From contig JAJSPD010000018.1 in NCBI GenBank assembly GCA_021307315.1, positions 186,001 through 250,000 of the forward strand: DNA of 64,000 nt, read 5' to 3'. The position numbers and the translations under genes are program-made. This DNA is from Bisporella sp. PMI_857 (Eukaryota > Ascomycota > Leotiomycetes > Helotiales > Helotiaceae). Below are positions 12,347 to 23,947 of the stretch, one piece after another. The notes under the pieces are model-generated. The model made no database searches. It had not been told where the DNA came from and was given only the letters and a program-made list of their open reading frames with translations. Each line of letters opens with the position of its first letter. Positions within the stretch are counted from its first letter, which is position 1.

Positions 12347-12642
12347 GCCTGAATTGAAGTATATATACGCAGACCCACAAGTCATCCTAGACCAACTTTA
12401 TGGTCCGAGACTTCACGAGTTTGTTACAAGAAGCACGCTCTCATTGAGCTTCTATATAGCGCTACACTCATATATCATGTCTCTGCTTCAAGGCCAGAAA
12501 AAAATTGTACTTAGAAGTCGGAATTGTGGAAGCCTTACCCTTTTACCATCTAATCTGGTCTATTCTTAACGCAACATCAAACGCTCTAACTTCCCACCCT
12601 CTAGAACCAAGCATTCCACCTAATCAAGGCATAACAACCCCC

Positions 12643-13179
12643 TCAAAGCACCTTCTCATGGAATATTAAATCACACCCAATTGCCAATTGCTTCACCAAA
12701 TCCCCGTACCCCTCATCCAACGTCCCCGTCCTAACCTTCACATACCCCATGCGGCCATACCACACCCTCAAGCGTTCCTTAGTCTCACTCCTCCGGTCCC
12801 TCGGAACTAGTATCTCCAACTTCATCATCTTCTTCCCCTGGGCCTTCCAATGCTCCTCCGCAAACACTATCATATCCGTCGCGATCCCCTTCCCTCCCGC
12901 CTCTGTACTGACAGCTAGAATAGAGAGCGTACCAGCGTCATCTTCGGGCGAAGAGCGTAAACAGCCGACAAGCCGAGAAGAGACATAGGCGCCGATCAGC
13001 TCATGCTGAGAGGCGACGGAGCTGAGAGCCGCTGGCGTCGTGCGCGTCCAGCCTGGAACCCAGAACCTTCCTTCGCCAATCGAGTAGACCGTATTTACGA
13101 TATCTGCGAGGTGTGTTGCCTCCTTATCCGATAGGCTCGTGATCCATCGGATCTCTGCATCGTTCTTTCTAGTGGCCAT
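12643..13179 (-). CDS. GNAT-family N-acetyltransferase
   Basis: Single exon, 178 aa. The acetyl-CoA motif A appears as LSILAVSTEAGGKGIATDMI (beta4, then a GGKGIA turn matching Q/RxxGxG/A). The C-terminal RVWYGRMGYVKVRTG is the typical last-strand FY...GF/Y motif. The N-terminus IVNTVYSIGEGRFWVPGW resembles small fungal GNATs of unknown substrate. Start chosen at the ATG followed by an uninterrupted frame. Some GNATs acetylate small metabolites and others proteins; nothing here decides. Confidence 0.85.
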   Translation of the reverse strand: MATRKNDAEIRWITSLSDKEATHLADIVNTVYSIGEGRFWVPGWTRTTPAALSSVASQHELIGAYVSSRLVGCLRSSPEDDAGTLSILAVSTEAGGKGIATDMIVFAEEHWKAQGKKMMKLEILVPRDRRSETKERLRVWYGRMGYVKVRTGTLDEGYGDLVKQLAIGCDLIFHEKVL

Positions 13180-13850
13180 TTGGTACAGACTCCATATATA
13201 ATGATTGTCTCTCGCGCTTGTTCTATTCCAACATCAGGGCGTGCAGATAAATAAATGGGGTATGCATAGCTTGAGATCCGACCAAGACAGCTTTCTTCAA
13301 TAAGCCAAAGGCTGACAAGATCGCGTTGTCCGTGCTACAGGGTATTCCGCACGAAATAGATAGTATTCGGATAATTCCTAATAGCATCGTAAGAGCGAGC
13401 TAGTCATGAGCTGTATGGGAAGTTTGAGAGAAATATGAGGATTGCCTCATCTGCTATTGATTGGCAAAGCTTTAGATCGTCCAACTGATAGCTCCATAAT
13501 AATATCCATGTACCTAGATGCATCAGAATATTGAGGTCACATACATCTTAAATTTACCTCAAGGCTTTTCAATAACAGAGAGACACAGCCAGGAACTTTT
13601 ACGCTCAACATATAGAGTGAGAAGAGATGATATAGATCCACACCTTTCTGTATCATGTCATCCATTTTGCTATTACTATTTCTGAAGAATGCTTCCGCCA
13701 GATCCATGAATCAAAGGCAGCCACTTGCGCGCTCATAAAATAACGCATATGCCTTTTTGGCCAACCAACGCCATATTTCTCCCTTGAAAACCTGTTTGAA
13801 ATGAGAGCCAGGTACTCTAAATCAATGCGAAGATAAAACACTGGAACCGT
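13180..13850. other. Intergenic, GNAT promoter and SPT16 3' end
   Basis: About 670 bases. No gene, RNA or repeat recognised. Confidence 0.5.
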
Positions 13851-16800
13851 TCAGTGCTTTCTCTTCTTCTTTGGCGCACCACCTTCATCACTCAGGTTGC
13901 CGTTCTCGCGGTCCTTCCGCTTCGCCTTTTTCTCTAGTTCATCCCAATCCTCTCCTTCGCTCATTTCATCTTCGCTTGCATCACCTTCGTCGTCACTAGC
14001 GTTACTATCGAAGTCGCTATCATCTTCCGAACTCTCATCACTTGCCGCAAGCTCACTATCGGACATTTCAAAGGCGGACTCCTCTTCTTCTTGGTCAGAG
14101 CCTTCTTCGTCAGATTCCGCAGCTAAGAAAGACCATCCACCATCCACAAAGAATTGATGAGTATCGGCTAGGACGGTCTTCATGATGGTAGGCCAGTTCA
14201 AATTTAGAGGGCCTTCGCTAAAGGTGATGTTCACGGAATCAAGCCATTCCTTGACGTTCTCGAGTGACTCAACCGGAATGGTATTGATGTGATATGGAGC
14301 ACGGTGGAAGTCTTTGAAAACGAAAACCATATCGAAGTTCTTCAGACCGAATTGGACACGTTCAAGATGTGCCACTTCGATATCGTCCAGTGTGATGACC
14401 ATGAAGGGTGGTTCGGTGAGCTGGACTAAACAGTCTGTAGATGGCTGACAGAATACATTTGACCGGAAAGGGACACCGTTGAATCCCAACTCACGGAAAG
14501 GAACATCAACATCAACGTTCTCATTCTTTCCAGCCTCAGCAATCTTTTCCGCGAACGCTTTAAATTGCCGATCAAGATCTGCCCGTCGTCGTCTCTCCTC
14601 TTGCTCCTGCTCAAATTCTTCTTCATCGCCGTAACGATACTTGCGTTTGCGGTTGCCAGTCTCATCGAATGTAATATCGGTCGCTTCCCGGTAAAATTGC
14701 ACGTCCTTAGTCTTCTTCTTTCCAATAAGAATTGGATCCTTGAGATGTACGTGAATGATAACGATCAACTCATGTTGGCAAGGCTGGAAGAATAAGTGTT
14801 TGACGTTGCTGAACAGAATATCGACTCGCTGCTGAGTTTGTAATGGTGATTGGTATCGTAGACCATTTTGATGAATCTCAACTTTCCCTGGAACACGTTT
14901 ACCGTCCATAGCAGGACGTACAAAGACATTGTCCATGACGGCAGGCCGACGATCTAGATAGTATTAGCATCCAGCTTTAGCAAAAGAGAACGAATATTAC
15001 TTCTAATTTCGATCAACTTGTCTTGTTCAACCACATCCTCCATCTCCTTCTTCTCCTGTTCGCGCTTCACAGCATCCTTCTTCATATTAGCGATCTGATT
15101 AGAGATATCCTGGAAACGATCTCCATCATGAGATCGGAAAGTGAGACTTCGGACAAAATGAGCTGACGCATCTTCAAATGGTTGGTCATCCTTTCGGCCA
15201 ACTCCTTGGCCAGGCGACAAGAAATTGATGCGTAAGTAAGAGAAGTCGCCTTCATCACTCTTGCTCGCATTTTTTATTGTCTGAATATGGAAAGGTACTG
15301 GGCGACCCATGATCGGAAGGACGATAGTTGAGTTCTTCTGATCCATCACAATTGCAAGGTCCCGAACCTTCGCCGGGAACTGATTATCACGTTTGTACGA
15401 CTCAAATCGCTTAAACTTCTTCACAGCAGTTCCGCTTTGGTCTCCGGTAGCTTCAGCAAATCGAGCAAGACCCTCTTGCTGTTTCTTCTGTGCAAGTTCT
15501 TTCTGATGCTCTCGTCGTCTAGCTTCGGCACCCTCATCGACTTGTGTTGTACGCTCCGCACGTAACTTGGTTTTAGTGATATTCTTGGATGCCACAGCCC
15601 CAACTGTCGAATCTTTCTTAGCCTTTTTGGGTGTTGGTGCTGGCTCTTCATCATCTTTGAAGAAGAAGGAGGTTGCATCCAGATCCGAAGGAGCATCGCC
15701 AGTAAAAACAACAGGGTCGGAAGAAGTGACACGAACGGTATCTGACAAAACCATAGAGTATATCTTGCTCTTTTTGTCCTGGGGACTAGGATTTTCCACG
15801 TCACTGAAACCTGTTGTTACGCAGAGTGTCATGCCATCTTTCAGAACTCGCGTGCTCTTTGCGTTCAGAATCAAGCTGCCATCTCGCGTCTCGATACCAA
15901 CTCCGGCACCAACATTCTTCAGAAAATGTTTCTCCAGCTCGGGTTTTCTGCTTCGAACGAGGGCCAGAGCTTTGGCGTATATTTCCTTGACTTGCGCTCC
16001 GTCTCGAATTTCCTTCATGACCAAGCTATGCACTTGCAGAAGCAATTTATAATTACTTTCTTGAGATTTGTTCGGATCGACAAGATATGTCCTCGCAATT
16101 AAGGAGCAGTATGATTTATAACGAAGACCCATCGAAGAGAGAATGACGCCAGCATGTAGATTCTCGTCATCAACCTGGGCGTTTAGCCTAAGATCGAATC
16201 TGCCCCCGCTTTGTATTATTGGACCATGCGTCCAGTCAAGCTGTGATGGGTCGAAATCCGATGGCATTCGCTGATCGTTCAGTAGCTTGACCGTCTTCCA
16301 AAACTTTGCGTCGTCCAACTTGCCATCGACTTTGCTGGCCAGTGCGCTGTGCTTGACCTTCTTTTCCTCGTCCAGCACACTCGACATCTCCTCAACAAAG
16401 TATGGGTTCATAAGAGCAATACAAGCTTTTGAAGCATTTCGCATCGCACGCTGAATTAATGTCAATAAGATGACTAAAGTATAAGCGCAATGGACTCACC
16501 AGCTCATTCTCATCCTTAATCGCCAAGGCAGCAGCGGAGAGCGCAGGTGCGATATCAACCTCTTCCATATCTTTGGAAATATCCGAGTATATCTTCTTCC
16601 ACTCGTCGATAAAAGGTCCAGAGGAACTGTCTTTAGGAAGGATGCCAACTTTCTTCTGCCACAATACTAATGTTAGCTCTGGCTTTACTACTAGGTTTTG
16701 ACAACACTTACACCAGAGTCTTTGATAATCTTGGTGATCTTCTTAAATATCTCAGCATTCTGCTCCGGGTCTTTTCCTCGTACAAGGATCTCTAAGGCAA

Positions 16801-17198
16801 TCTTTCCTCCTTTCAAAGGTTCCAGATGCTTAGCTGTAAGATGTTAGAGCGTATATTCTAGGCAGCGCAGCGTGGGCCTACCTTTCTTTGAAGTTGTGAC
16901 GACATAGAGCGCATCTAAGGTGAAGAGGAATAATGTTGCAGGGAATTCGTAACCAAGCAGCCAGAACTATGATGAGCTGTCAGTCACATCTGCTGAGCGC
17001 AAACCTGCATAATATACCTACATGGATAGCATTGTTCTTCTGAAACATTGCTGTTTCCTCAGTTTTGCCCATCAAGACCAAGATTGAGGATGCGCCGCCA
17101 AAGATCGCGTCGCCGCTGCGTTTGTCGGCCTTCCATGCTGAATAGAAATGGGATAATCGCTCTTGAAAGAGACTCTTGTCGATCTTGATCTCCGCCAT
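13851..17198 (-). CDS. SPT16: FACT complex subunit Spt16
   Basis: Model: complement(join(13851..14953,15001..16450,16500..16655,16712..16833,16882..16966,17022..17198)), 1030 aa, the usual fungal length. Histone chaperone of FACT, which loosens and rebuilds nucleosomes during transcription and replication. The N-terminal inactive aminopeptidase-like domain begins [40 protein letters not shown] is restored by the first join. The middle domain includes [20 protein letters not shown], across the last intron, and [19 protein letters not shown]. The last about 100 residues are an acidic Ser/Asp/Glu tail that binds histones, ending in a KKKRKH basic patch. Start taken at MAEIKID; an in-frame ATG four codons upstream is possible. 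All exon phases sum correctly. Confidence 0.97.
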
Positions 17199-17837
17199 AA
17201 TATCTGACAATGATGGTAATGGCAGGAGAAAAAAGAAGGTGGTTGTCTGGAGGAGACAGGTTGATAATTTGACGCGAGCCTCACGATGGAGCTAAATTGA
17301 TTTCAGGCCGAGCGTGACTTGGGAGAACCGGCTGCCGTAGTGGATGCCTGGCACTCTTGGCGCGTAATTATTTACTCGGTAGAATATAAATCCGAGCCCC
17401 GAGCAACAGTTTTCACCTTAAGCACTGGAAGCTCAAATGGACATATCCCCTCTATGAATTAACAATTCATATATATCTGTGCTTAGCTCAAACATTCTTA
17501 CTAGCCTCAATTGTATCTTATGTGCAACTGATCATGAAGTTCCGATCCAGCATGGACCTCCCACAACTCAATCTTTATCAAGGGTTCAGGCAGTATATGT
17601 TCATTTTCAGATATACTGGATGTGGCAATACATAGCAATCTTCTTTTTCAGTGCTATTAGTTTTAAAGTTCTCGTTTCTTTATCTTGGAAATCATCGTTA
17701 CATCTTTCACGTACCACAAAGCATGTTTGAAATGGGATAATGTTCAGCACCACTATACCCCGGTCATCTGTACATTACAATATCACTAAAGCTTTTTGTA
17801 TACTCTCCAACTACGAGCAAACAAGAGGGACAAGAGA
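17199..17837. other. SPT16 promoter region
   Basis: About 640 bases right of the SPT16 start, before the HET relic. No further gene seen. Confidence 0.5.
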
Positions 17838-19970
17838 ATGGAGCATGAGGCCTACGCGCCATTTACATACAAGCAGTTATCTGCCTTTAGGGACATTAGA
17901 CTCTTCGTACTCACCAGTAAATTCTCCATTGGAAGTCAACGCCTCCATAGACTCAACTCCGGTGTACAAAACATTCAGCTATGTATTGGCATCCTAACTG
18001 TTTGTGTGAAATTGAATCCCCGATATCGTCCAAAAAGGTCGAATCCAAAGCTTGGAGAAGTACCGATGAAACCGCCTCATATTTTCAAGTTACCACTAAT
18101 CTGGCATCATTATTACGGCGATTGCGATATGCTGTCAACCCAAGAATACTATATATTGATACAATATGTATAAATCAAGAAGACTATTAAGAACGGAGTT
18201 TCTAGGCTCAGGTTATAGCCTCCTTTATAAGGAAGGTATTCAAAGCTTGGCAAGGCTCATAGAGAAGAGATGGCAGCGCTCAAGCATTTGAGTAAATTGA
18301 ACGCCTTGGTTGAGAAAGTCAGGCGCACTAGGCCATACAGATCACGTAGACCTCTCAAGTAACGATTGGTACAAGATCCTTGAAACCGTTCCGTGGCTGG
18401 CAGCTATGGGCACGGATATGGGTGTAGCTTCTTACTTGTTCCACTTTCCAAGAGCCCTCATATCCACCGAAGCCGGGATAGAGCTAGGTACATATAATGT
18501 AGTCGCATTGAGCTATGATCTCTTCTCAGATTTGAATACCTTCGGGTGCTTGGCCTTCAAGAACACGTGCGTTTTGTGCTTCTCTTTCATTTTTATGGGA
18601 GAAACTATGCTCCCTGGAGGAAGGGGGGGGGTTGGTTTATGACGCTCTAATGCAGAGTGATCTACAGAAGATAGTATTTACTCAGCGACCAGTTCTCATG
18701 TGTGGAAATGAAACTATGCTATGGCCATATCTCTCCAAACTCCTGCAAGGGTACAAATTTCCCCTGATGCTAAAAAGGGCTCTTGTTTAGAACACTGCAA
18801 TTTTGATAGAGAGCTACAAAGAGTTTCATAGGGTCAACCATGACAACGCCGCTCTATCCCACTGCTGACGATGATACGCTCCACTAGTGCCTACTTGAGC
18901 TCTGATAAACGAGATATGATATTTGTCCTCCTCAATCTTGCCCCTGATGCCCATGGAATCTCTTTGAACCATGAAGCATCTGTTATTAGTGTATCAGCAG
19001 ATACAATAAAGAAGAGTGAACTATCTAACGGAAGGTTTGACCTATTTGAGGAGCCTCTTCGGTGAGAACTGCAAACCTCAAATGACAGCACTACATACCG
19101 ACAATTCTTGGATGAAAGACATTCCATCATGGATCGTGACATCACTGAATGCTAGAGATTATTTCCAGCCCTTCCAAGGCGATCGCTTTAGGGTATGTTA
19201 TAATATTACTCCCTTGGCAGTTTCTTCTGAGAAGCCGACAGGGCTGATTGTGCAGGCAGTCTGGATTGATGCTATGCCACGAGAGCTACAATATGCATTG
19301 AGCATACAGAGATTTTTCAGAACTTTGATACCAATATTACCCAATACTACGAGCTCGCCAGATGATCGAGCCTTATTGAGTCTATAATGCTGAACGACCT
19401 TCTATGGCTCTATATGATGCATACATGACAAATTGTTCAATCGGCTTCAGATAAAAGTGTAGGAAGGCATAAGCTTGCCATGGATGAAACGCCCCAATGT
19501 TGCAGACTGAAGACTGAATGGATAGGATCTTTCAGACTAAGAGCTTCAGATGGAGATTTTCGTGGCACCACCATGGATGGTAACCCTCAATCGTATCTGT
19601 TAGGCTTATAAGCTTGTCCTCTTATACAGTACAAGCTAGCGATCACACCCTGAGGTTCGTTACCATCATTCTGCCTTCTACGCGAGAGAAGGATTGTATC
19701 TCTATCATATTAGGGAGCTAGACTGCACTTGTAAGTATCGAGCTTTCCGTCACGAGTATCTTTGTACCATAGATTGTAATGAGCTTTCTTCTTTTCGCAT
19801 TCCCTCTACTTGAACACTCTTCAGCTGTACTAATGCTTCTTCCGGGTTTAAGAGCTTGCCCAGAAGCTCCGGGCAAAATACCCTATAAGGTTATTGGAAG
19901 GTATATCTGCTCGGACTCGACCAGGGCCGAGTCATACATCGGGACCTACAACAAGGAGTTAAGCTAGATG
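17838..19970 (+). pseudogene. Degraded HET-domain (heterokaryon incompatibility) gene
   Basis: Pieces of one HET protein lie in order but in different frames. From 17838 comes APFTYKQLSAFRDIRLFVL; around 17914-17996 another frame gives PLEVNASIDSTPVYKTFSYV (the EALSYVWG-type block); around 18000-18190 a third gives NLASLLRRLRYAVNPRILYI followed by DTICINQEDY, the hallmark HET motif. Later pieces are VLMCGNETMLWPYLSKL near 18700, SDKRDMIFVLLNLAPDA near 18900 and ITPLAVSSEKPTGLIVQAVW near 19200. A last open stretch, 19779..19967, could be the C-terminus. Several frame changes and stops within 400 bases rule out an intact product from simple splicing. Family knowledge: HET genes trigger cell death on non-self fusion and often decay. 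Confidence 0.8.
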
Positions 19971-20402
19971 GAAGTCTGAACGATAAATACGCCGCTCGAC
20001 TTTACGATAAGGTATTGAATTATTGAGACTCACAAGAGATAAAACATCCAAAGCGGATTGCCGTCATGCAAGACATAGGAAGACGACTGGTGTCATATTA
20101 TGGACAAACTGAACAAATGTGGCATAACACAGCAGCATGATTGAAGGCGTTCAAATAACTCCAAACATTCAAACATAGAGAGTTCTCAGATGTTTTACAA
20201 GTATTAGTGACTGTTATTCAAAGCATCGCTATAGCAACGGGTGCTATCAAGTCATATGATACATTCGACTGGTCCCCCAACCCGCAAGTCTTTTTTTGAA
20301 CTTCCTTCCCAAGCGCCAAAGCGCTATGCAGATGAAAGGACATATACACAGAGTAAACTCTTTGCAATTCTTCAAAGTCTCACCACAAGCCATTAAATCC
20401 GC
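19971..20402. other. Intergenic, 3' ends of HET relic and UBP3
   Basis: About 430 bases with no recognisable feature. Confidence 0.4.
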
Positions 20403-23326
20403 CTAAATCTTCTGGTAAAATAACAGGTAAGCGACCTTCTTGTCGTTCACTGCGAATTTATCACCCTTGTTCTTTGGTGTTGTAGCTCCGTTTGCGACGC
20501 TCGACCACTTCTTCCCCGCTCCGCTTGCTTGCTTCCAACCATCGTCATTCTCCAACAAGTCTGACCCTTCCTCTATCGTAGAAAAGACATTGCCTGTAGG
20601 AGAGTTGTTCTTCTCAGTGGAATTGTTCTTTGGAGAGTCTACATTTCCACTTTCGGCTACGTCCTCACGCCGGATTCGTCTAATCACAGTATCATCTAGT
20701 CTGATCCATTCTCGCTCATCTTGTCGTCTAACATCGACTGTGTAGTGGCCTCCGCTTGCTTGTTGGCCATGATGATAAACGACGGCGATTAGACGATACT
20801 TAGGAAAGCCAGTTTGGGTGTAAGTGGTTCGCTGCTGTCGAGGAAAGACTTCATTTGGAATCTCTAACTCCAGCGGATACCCAACATTCTTCCAGATCTT
20901 CTGCGTTTTCCCAGACGTAGAATCATATTGAAAGCGCTTCAAGTGTAGGATGAGAACAGGTGGCAAGGTCTCAATGAATTCCTGCTTAACTCTGGTGACT
21001 TTGGAGCCCTGTGGCGAATTCCCTTGGAGCTTCTCCGAACGTGAACTTTCTATCAGCGCATCCGTGATGTTGTGAACGGTGTCTGCTCCAATATTAAGTT
21101 TGAAAGTCTTGAATGGCTCCCCATCAATCAAGTCTTTGGCGCCGGGGGTTCTGAGCTCTGATCGCTGGTACCCGTAGAAGATTTTAGTGATTGGGGAAGG
21201 CAAGGTAATCTCCCCAGATGCGCGGGTTATAGCGGCTTTTTGTTTAGGTCCGACTTCATGCCAGCCGCTATTACCGTTAACAGATCCTGCAGTGCTTCCA
21301 CTATCGCTGCCAAGCGAGCTTGTTCCATTCGCCGGCGTTACTGAAGTAGTGCTCCCATTAGTCGCGGGAGTTTGCATGACTCTGACACATTCATCATGAA
21401 GTTCATCGAGTAAAAATCCAAGGAATTCTTCTGCATCTTGCTGATGCCCACGCTGCGATGGTGTTAACACTTTGCTATTAAAATGTCATGATTTTAAAAG
21501 AGTGAACACACCTGCATATTAACAAATCGATCAATAGACTTGATAGCATCATAAACGAAAGCTGGATCCATGGCATTGCCGTATTGTTCAAGCTGACCAT
21601 CCTTCAATCGTGATCGTAATTCTTTTACAGAGGAGGCGGAATCGATAACCGGATATTCTCGCATGAACATGATCCTAGGTGGATTAGAAGCCATTGGTAA
21701 ACAGTACTAAGCTACACTTACATAGCGTCAATCATAGGTGTTTCACTCTTAAAGCTATGGGTAGCACGCTTTGCATACTGCTCTAAGAAATTATAGAAAG
21801 GGGAACAAAACATAAGAACTTGCAGCACGGAGTTCATGTAACACATATTTCCTGTGTTTACCAGACCACGAGGCTCTAAGAAAACAACCTTAGAATCTGG
21901 GGAAGTAACGCTAAAGGACTTCAAGGCCTCCGCCAGCGACTCAGTGGTTGTTTTACCACCTGGAGGCACATGAGATGTGATACCATTCTTGTTAGAAGGA
22001 CGAGAGCCTGGGGCAGGAGTGAAAACTCCGCTCCATGCCTTTGGGGTGGACCATGCTTTGGGTGGAGGTGGCAGAGTCTTTGTTGGCTCAGTGGCAACAA
22101 CGCTGGACAATTCTGGGTCGGCAGCTTCACCCGGAATATCAGCGACTGGTGGGATGTCCTTCTTATCGCTTGGCACGTTCTCAGAGACAGCTTTTAAGTC
22201 CTTAGGGAGTGCTTTTGGCAAGGCTGGTTTGATGGGAACCACCACGGCTCCAGTTCGAGTGGCCTTACCTCCCGGAGGAGTTGCATCTTTAGCTGCAGGG
22301 TCTGAAGATGCGGTTGTCGTTACAGCAGGAGTCACCTATGAGTTTCAAAAATTAGCCAAAACCAGAGAATTTGATATTGATGCACAATTCTGTGTATACA
22401 TAACGGTCTTGAGTCTCATAGGCTACACATACCGGTGGAGATGTCAGCCCGCTGCTAGAAGAAATCTCTTTATTATGTGAATGCGCATCCTCGCCCTTTT
22501 CTATCAACCCATCACCTGCACCTGTCAACGTGTTTGGCGTCTCAAAAGACACTGTAGAGACACTTGGAGTAGGTTGCGACTGTGTGCCTTCTTCCGTCTC
22601 TGTAGCAGATGACGCGGTAAAAGTATCCACAGACTGAGCAGCAATGCTAGGTGTTCGTCCCTGTTTGTTCCTCCTCGACCTCCTAGGTGCCCAGGATAAG
22701 TCGGTCCTCGATAGCCAGGGCAGTGGGTATGCGAACGGCACCACAGGCGACTGAGGAGCATCTTCTGAGGTCGTACTGCGGGAAGTCTGGGGCGTGGGAG
22801 GAATATGTGACGAGTCTGCAGGTGGAGGCGTTACAGAAGGTAGAGCAGGCGATGGAGGGGTTGGAGGAGGCGGAGGCGCTGACGCTTGATAGGGCGTTGT
22901 TATAGCAGGAGATAACTTTGGTATAGAATAAGATTGCTGTAGAATCGCAGGAGAAGGGGAGGGCTGAGGCATAGAGTATGGCTGCTGCTGTATGGTCGGG
23001 GAAGGCTGAGGTATAGCATATGTATGCTGCGAAATAGGAGCAGGAGCAAATGCTTGATGTTGGTGAGGTATCGATTGAGGTGATTGAATATGAGGAGGAG
23101 GACCGTACGGAGTATACTGCTGATACATATTGCCGCCATTATGGTACTGAGGCAATGGTTGAGGTGGATAAAAGCTTCCATTATTGTATGGGTGATTCAT
23201 GTAACCATTGTTGTACATTTGCGCATTGGGTTGATACTGCGGCTGTTGATGCTGGTTGTACTGGCGCCTCCTGTTCCCATCTGGCATATTCTGCTGCCCT
23301 GCCGGCAGATGACGACCGTTCATCAT
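20403..23326 (-). CDS. UBP3: Ubiquitin-specific protease, Ubp3/USP10 family
   Basis: Model: complement(join(20403..21452,21512..21674,21722..22335,22433..23326)), 906 aa. Cysteine deubiquitinase. Cys box at about 456-470 (RGLVNTGNMCYMNSVLQVL, catalytic Cys near 463); RGHQQDAEEFLGFLLDELHD is made by the last join and is typical of Ubp3/USP10; the His box is YHHGQQASGGHYTVDVRR (His near 793) followed by WIRLDDTVI. Residues 1-130 are rich in Asn, Gln, Tyr and Pro (prion-like), followed by a Pro-rich stretch. Family roles in yeast: with Bre5, ribophagy, COPII transport and stress granules; USP10 in animals deubiquitinates 40S proteins. Head to head with the RING gene at 23948. Of two adjacent ATGs at the start, the first is used. 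Confidence 0.93.
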
Positions 23327-23947
23327 ACCGGCTGGGAATACTTAAAATCGACCGCGTTGTCGGATATGGCGTTTGCGCGTGTCAGGCTGGAGGTGCACTG
23401 AACCAGGAATCCTCTTAAAGCTATATCGAGCGCATCGAGAACTGTGTCGTATTGACAAATGATCAACAGATTAGTTGAATGCGAGTTTGATATATTTCTC
23501 AGCGGCGCATTTGATTGCAGTGTTAGAGGACGGATCTTTCAAAATTATAATGTGCCTCGCTGCCTCATTTTGAAAGGAGTTCGGCCACCCATGCCGCCAA
23601 GGGATTTCATTGATGACCGTGCTTAGTCATCACCGTGATAGAGCCTCACGCCATCCCCTCCACTAGACTCGCCCCGCCATGCTACATCGAGGTCGTTGTA
23701 TACCATTCGCGAGGACGTGGCTCTTGTGCATCACCTCTTCAAATCTCTCTTTTCAGACTATTCAGCCAAATGTAACAACAGCTTCAAGGAAATAGTAAGT
23801 TAAGTTTAACATCAAGAACATCACTTTCAATGCATCAAGGATCATGATGCGTCAAAACGGGCCCTCAACCTCTTGGACGTCGATCATGTAGACAGTTACT
23901 CCTAGGCCATTCACTGATGAGTTATAGTGAGTGCTGCTCCTTCATAT
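23327..23947. promoter_or_regulatory. Shared divergent promoter of UBP3 and MAG2-like genes
   Basis: 621 bases separate the two start codons. Both promoters must lie here unless either gene has a far upstream exon. No specific factor site can be assigned. Confidence 0.6.

Noticed and set aside
15567..16052. 161-codon plus-strand ORF
   Set aside because: Antisense shadow of SPT16.
21977..22480. 167-codon plus-strand ORF across UBP3
   Set aside because: Antisense to the conserved UBP3 exon; Gly/Val-rich composition is a by-product of Pro/Thr codons on the real strand.
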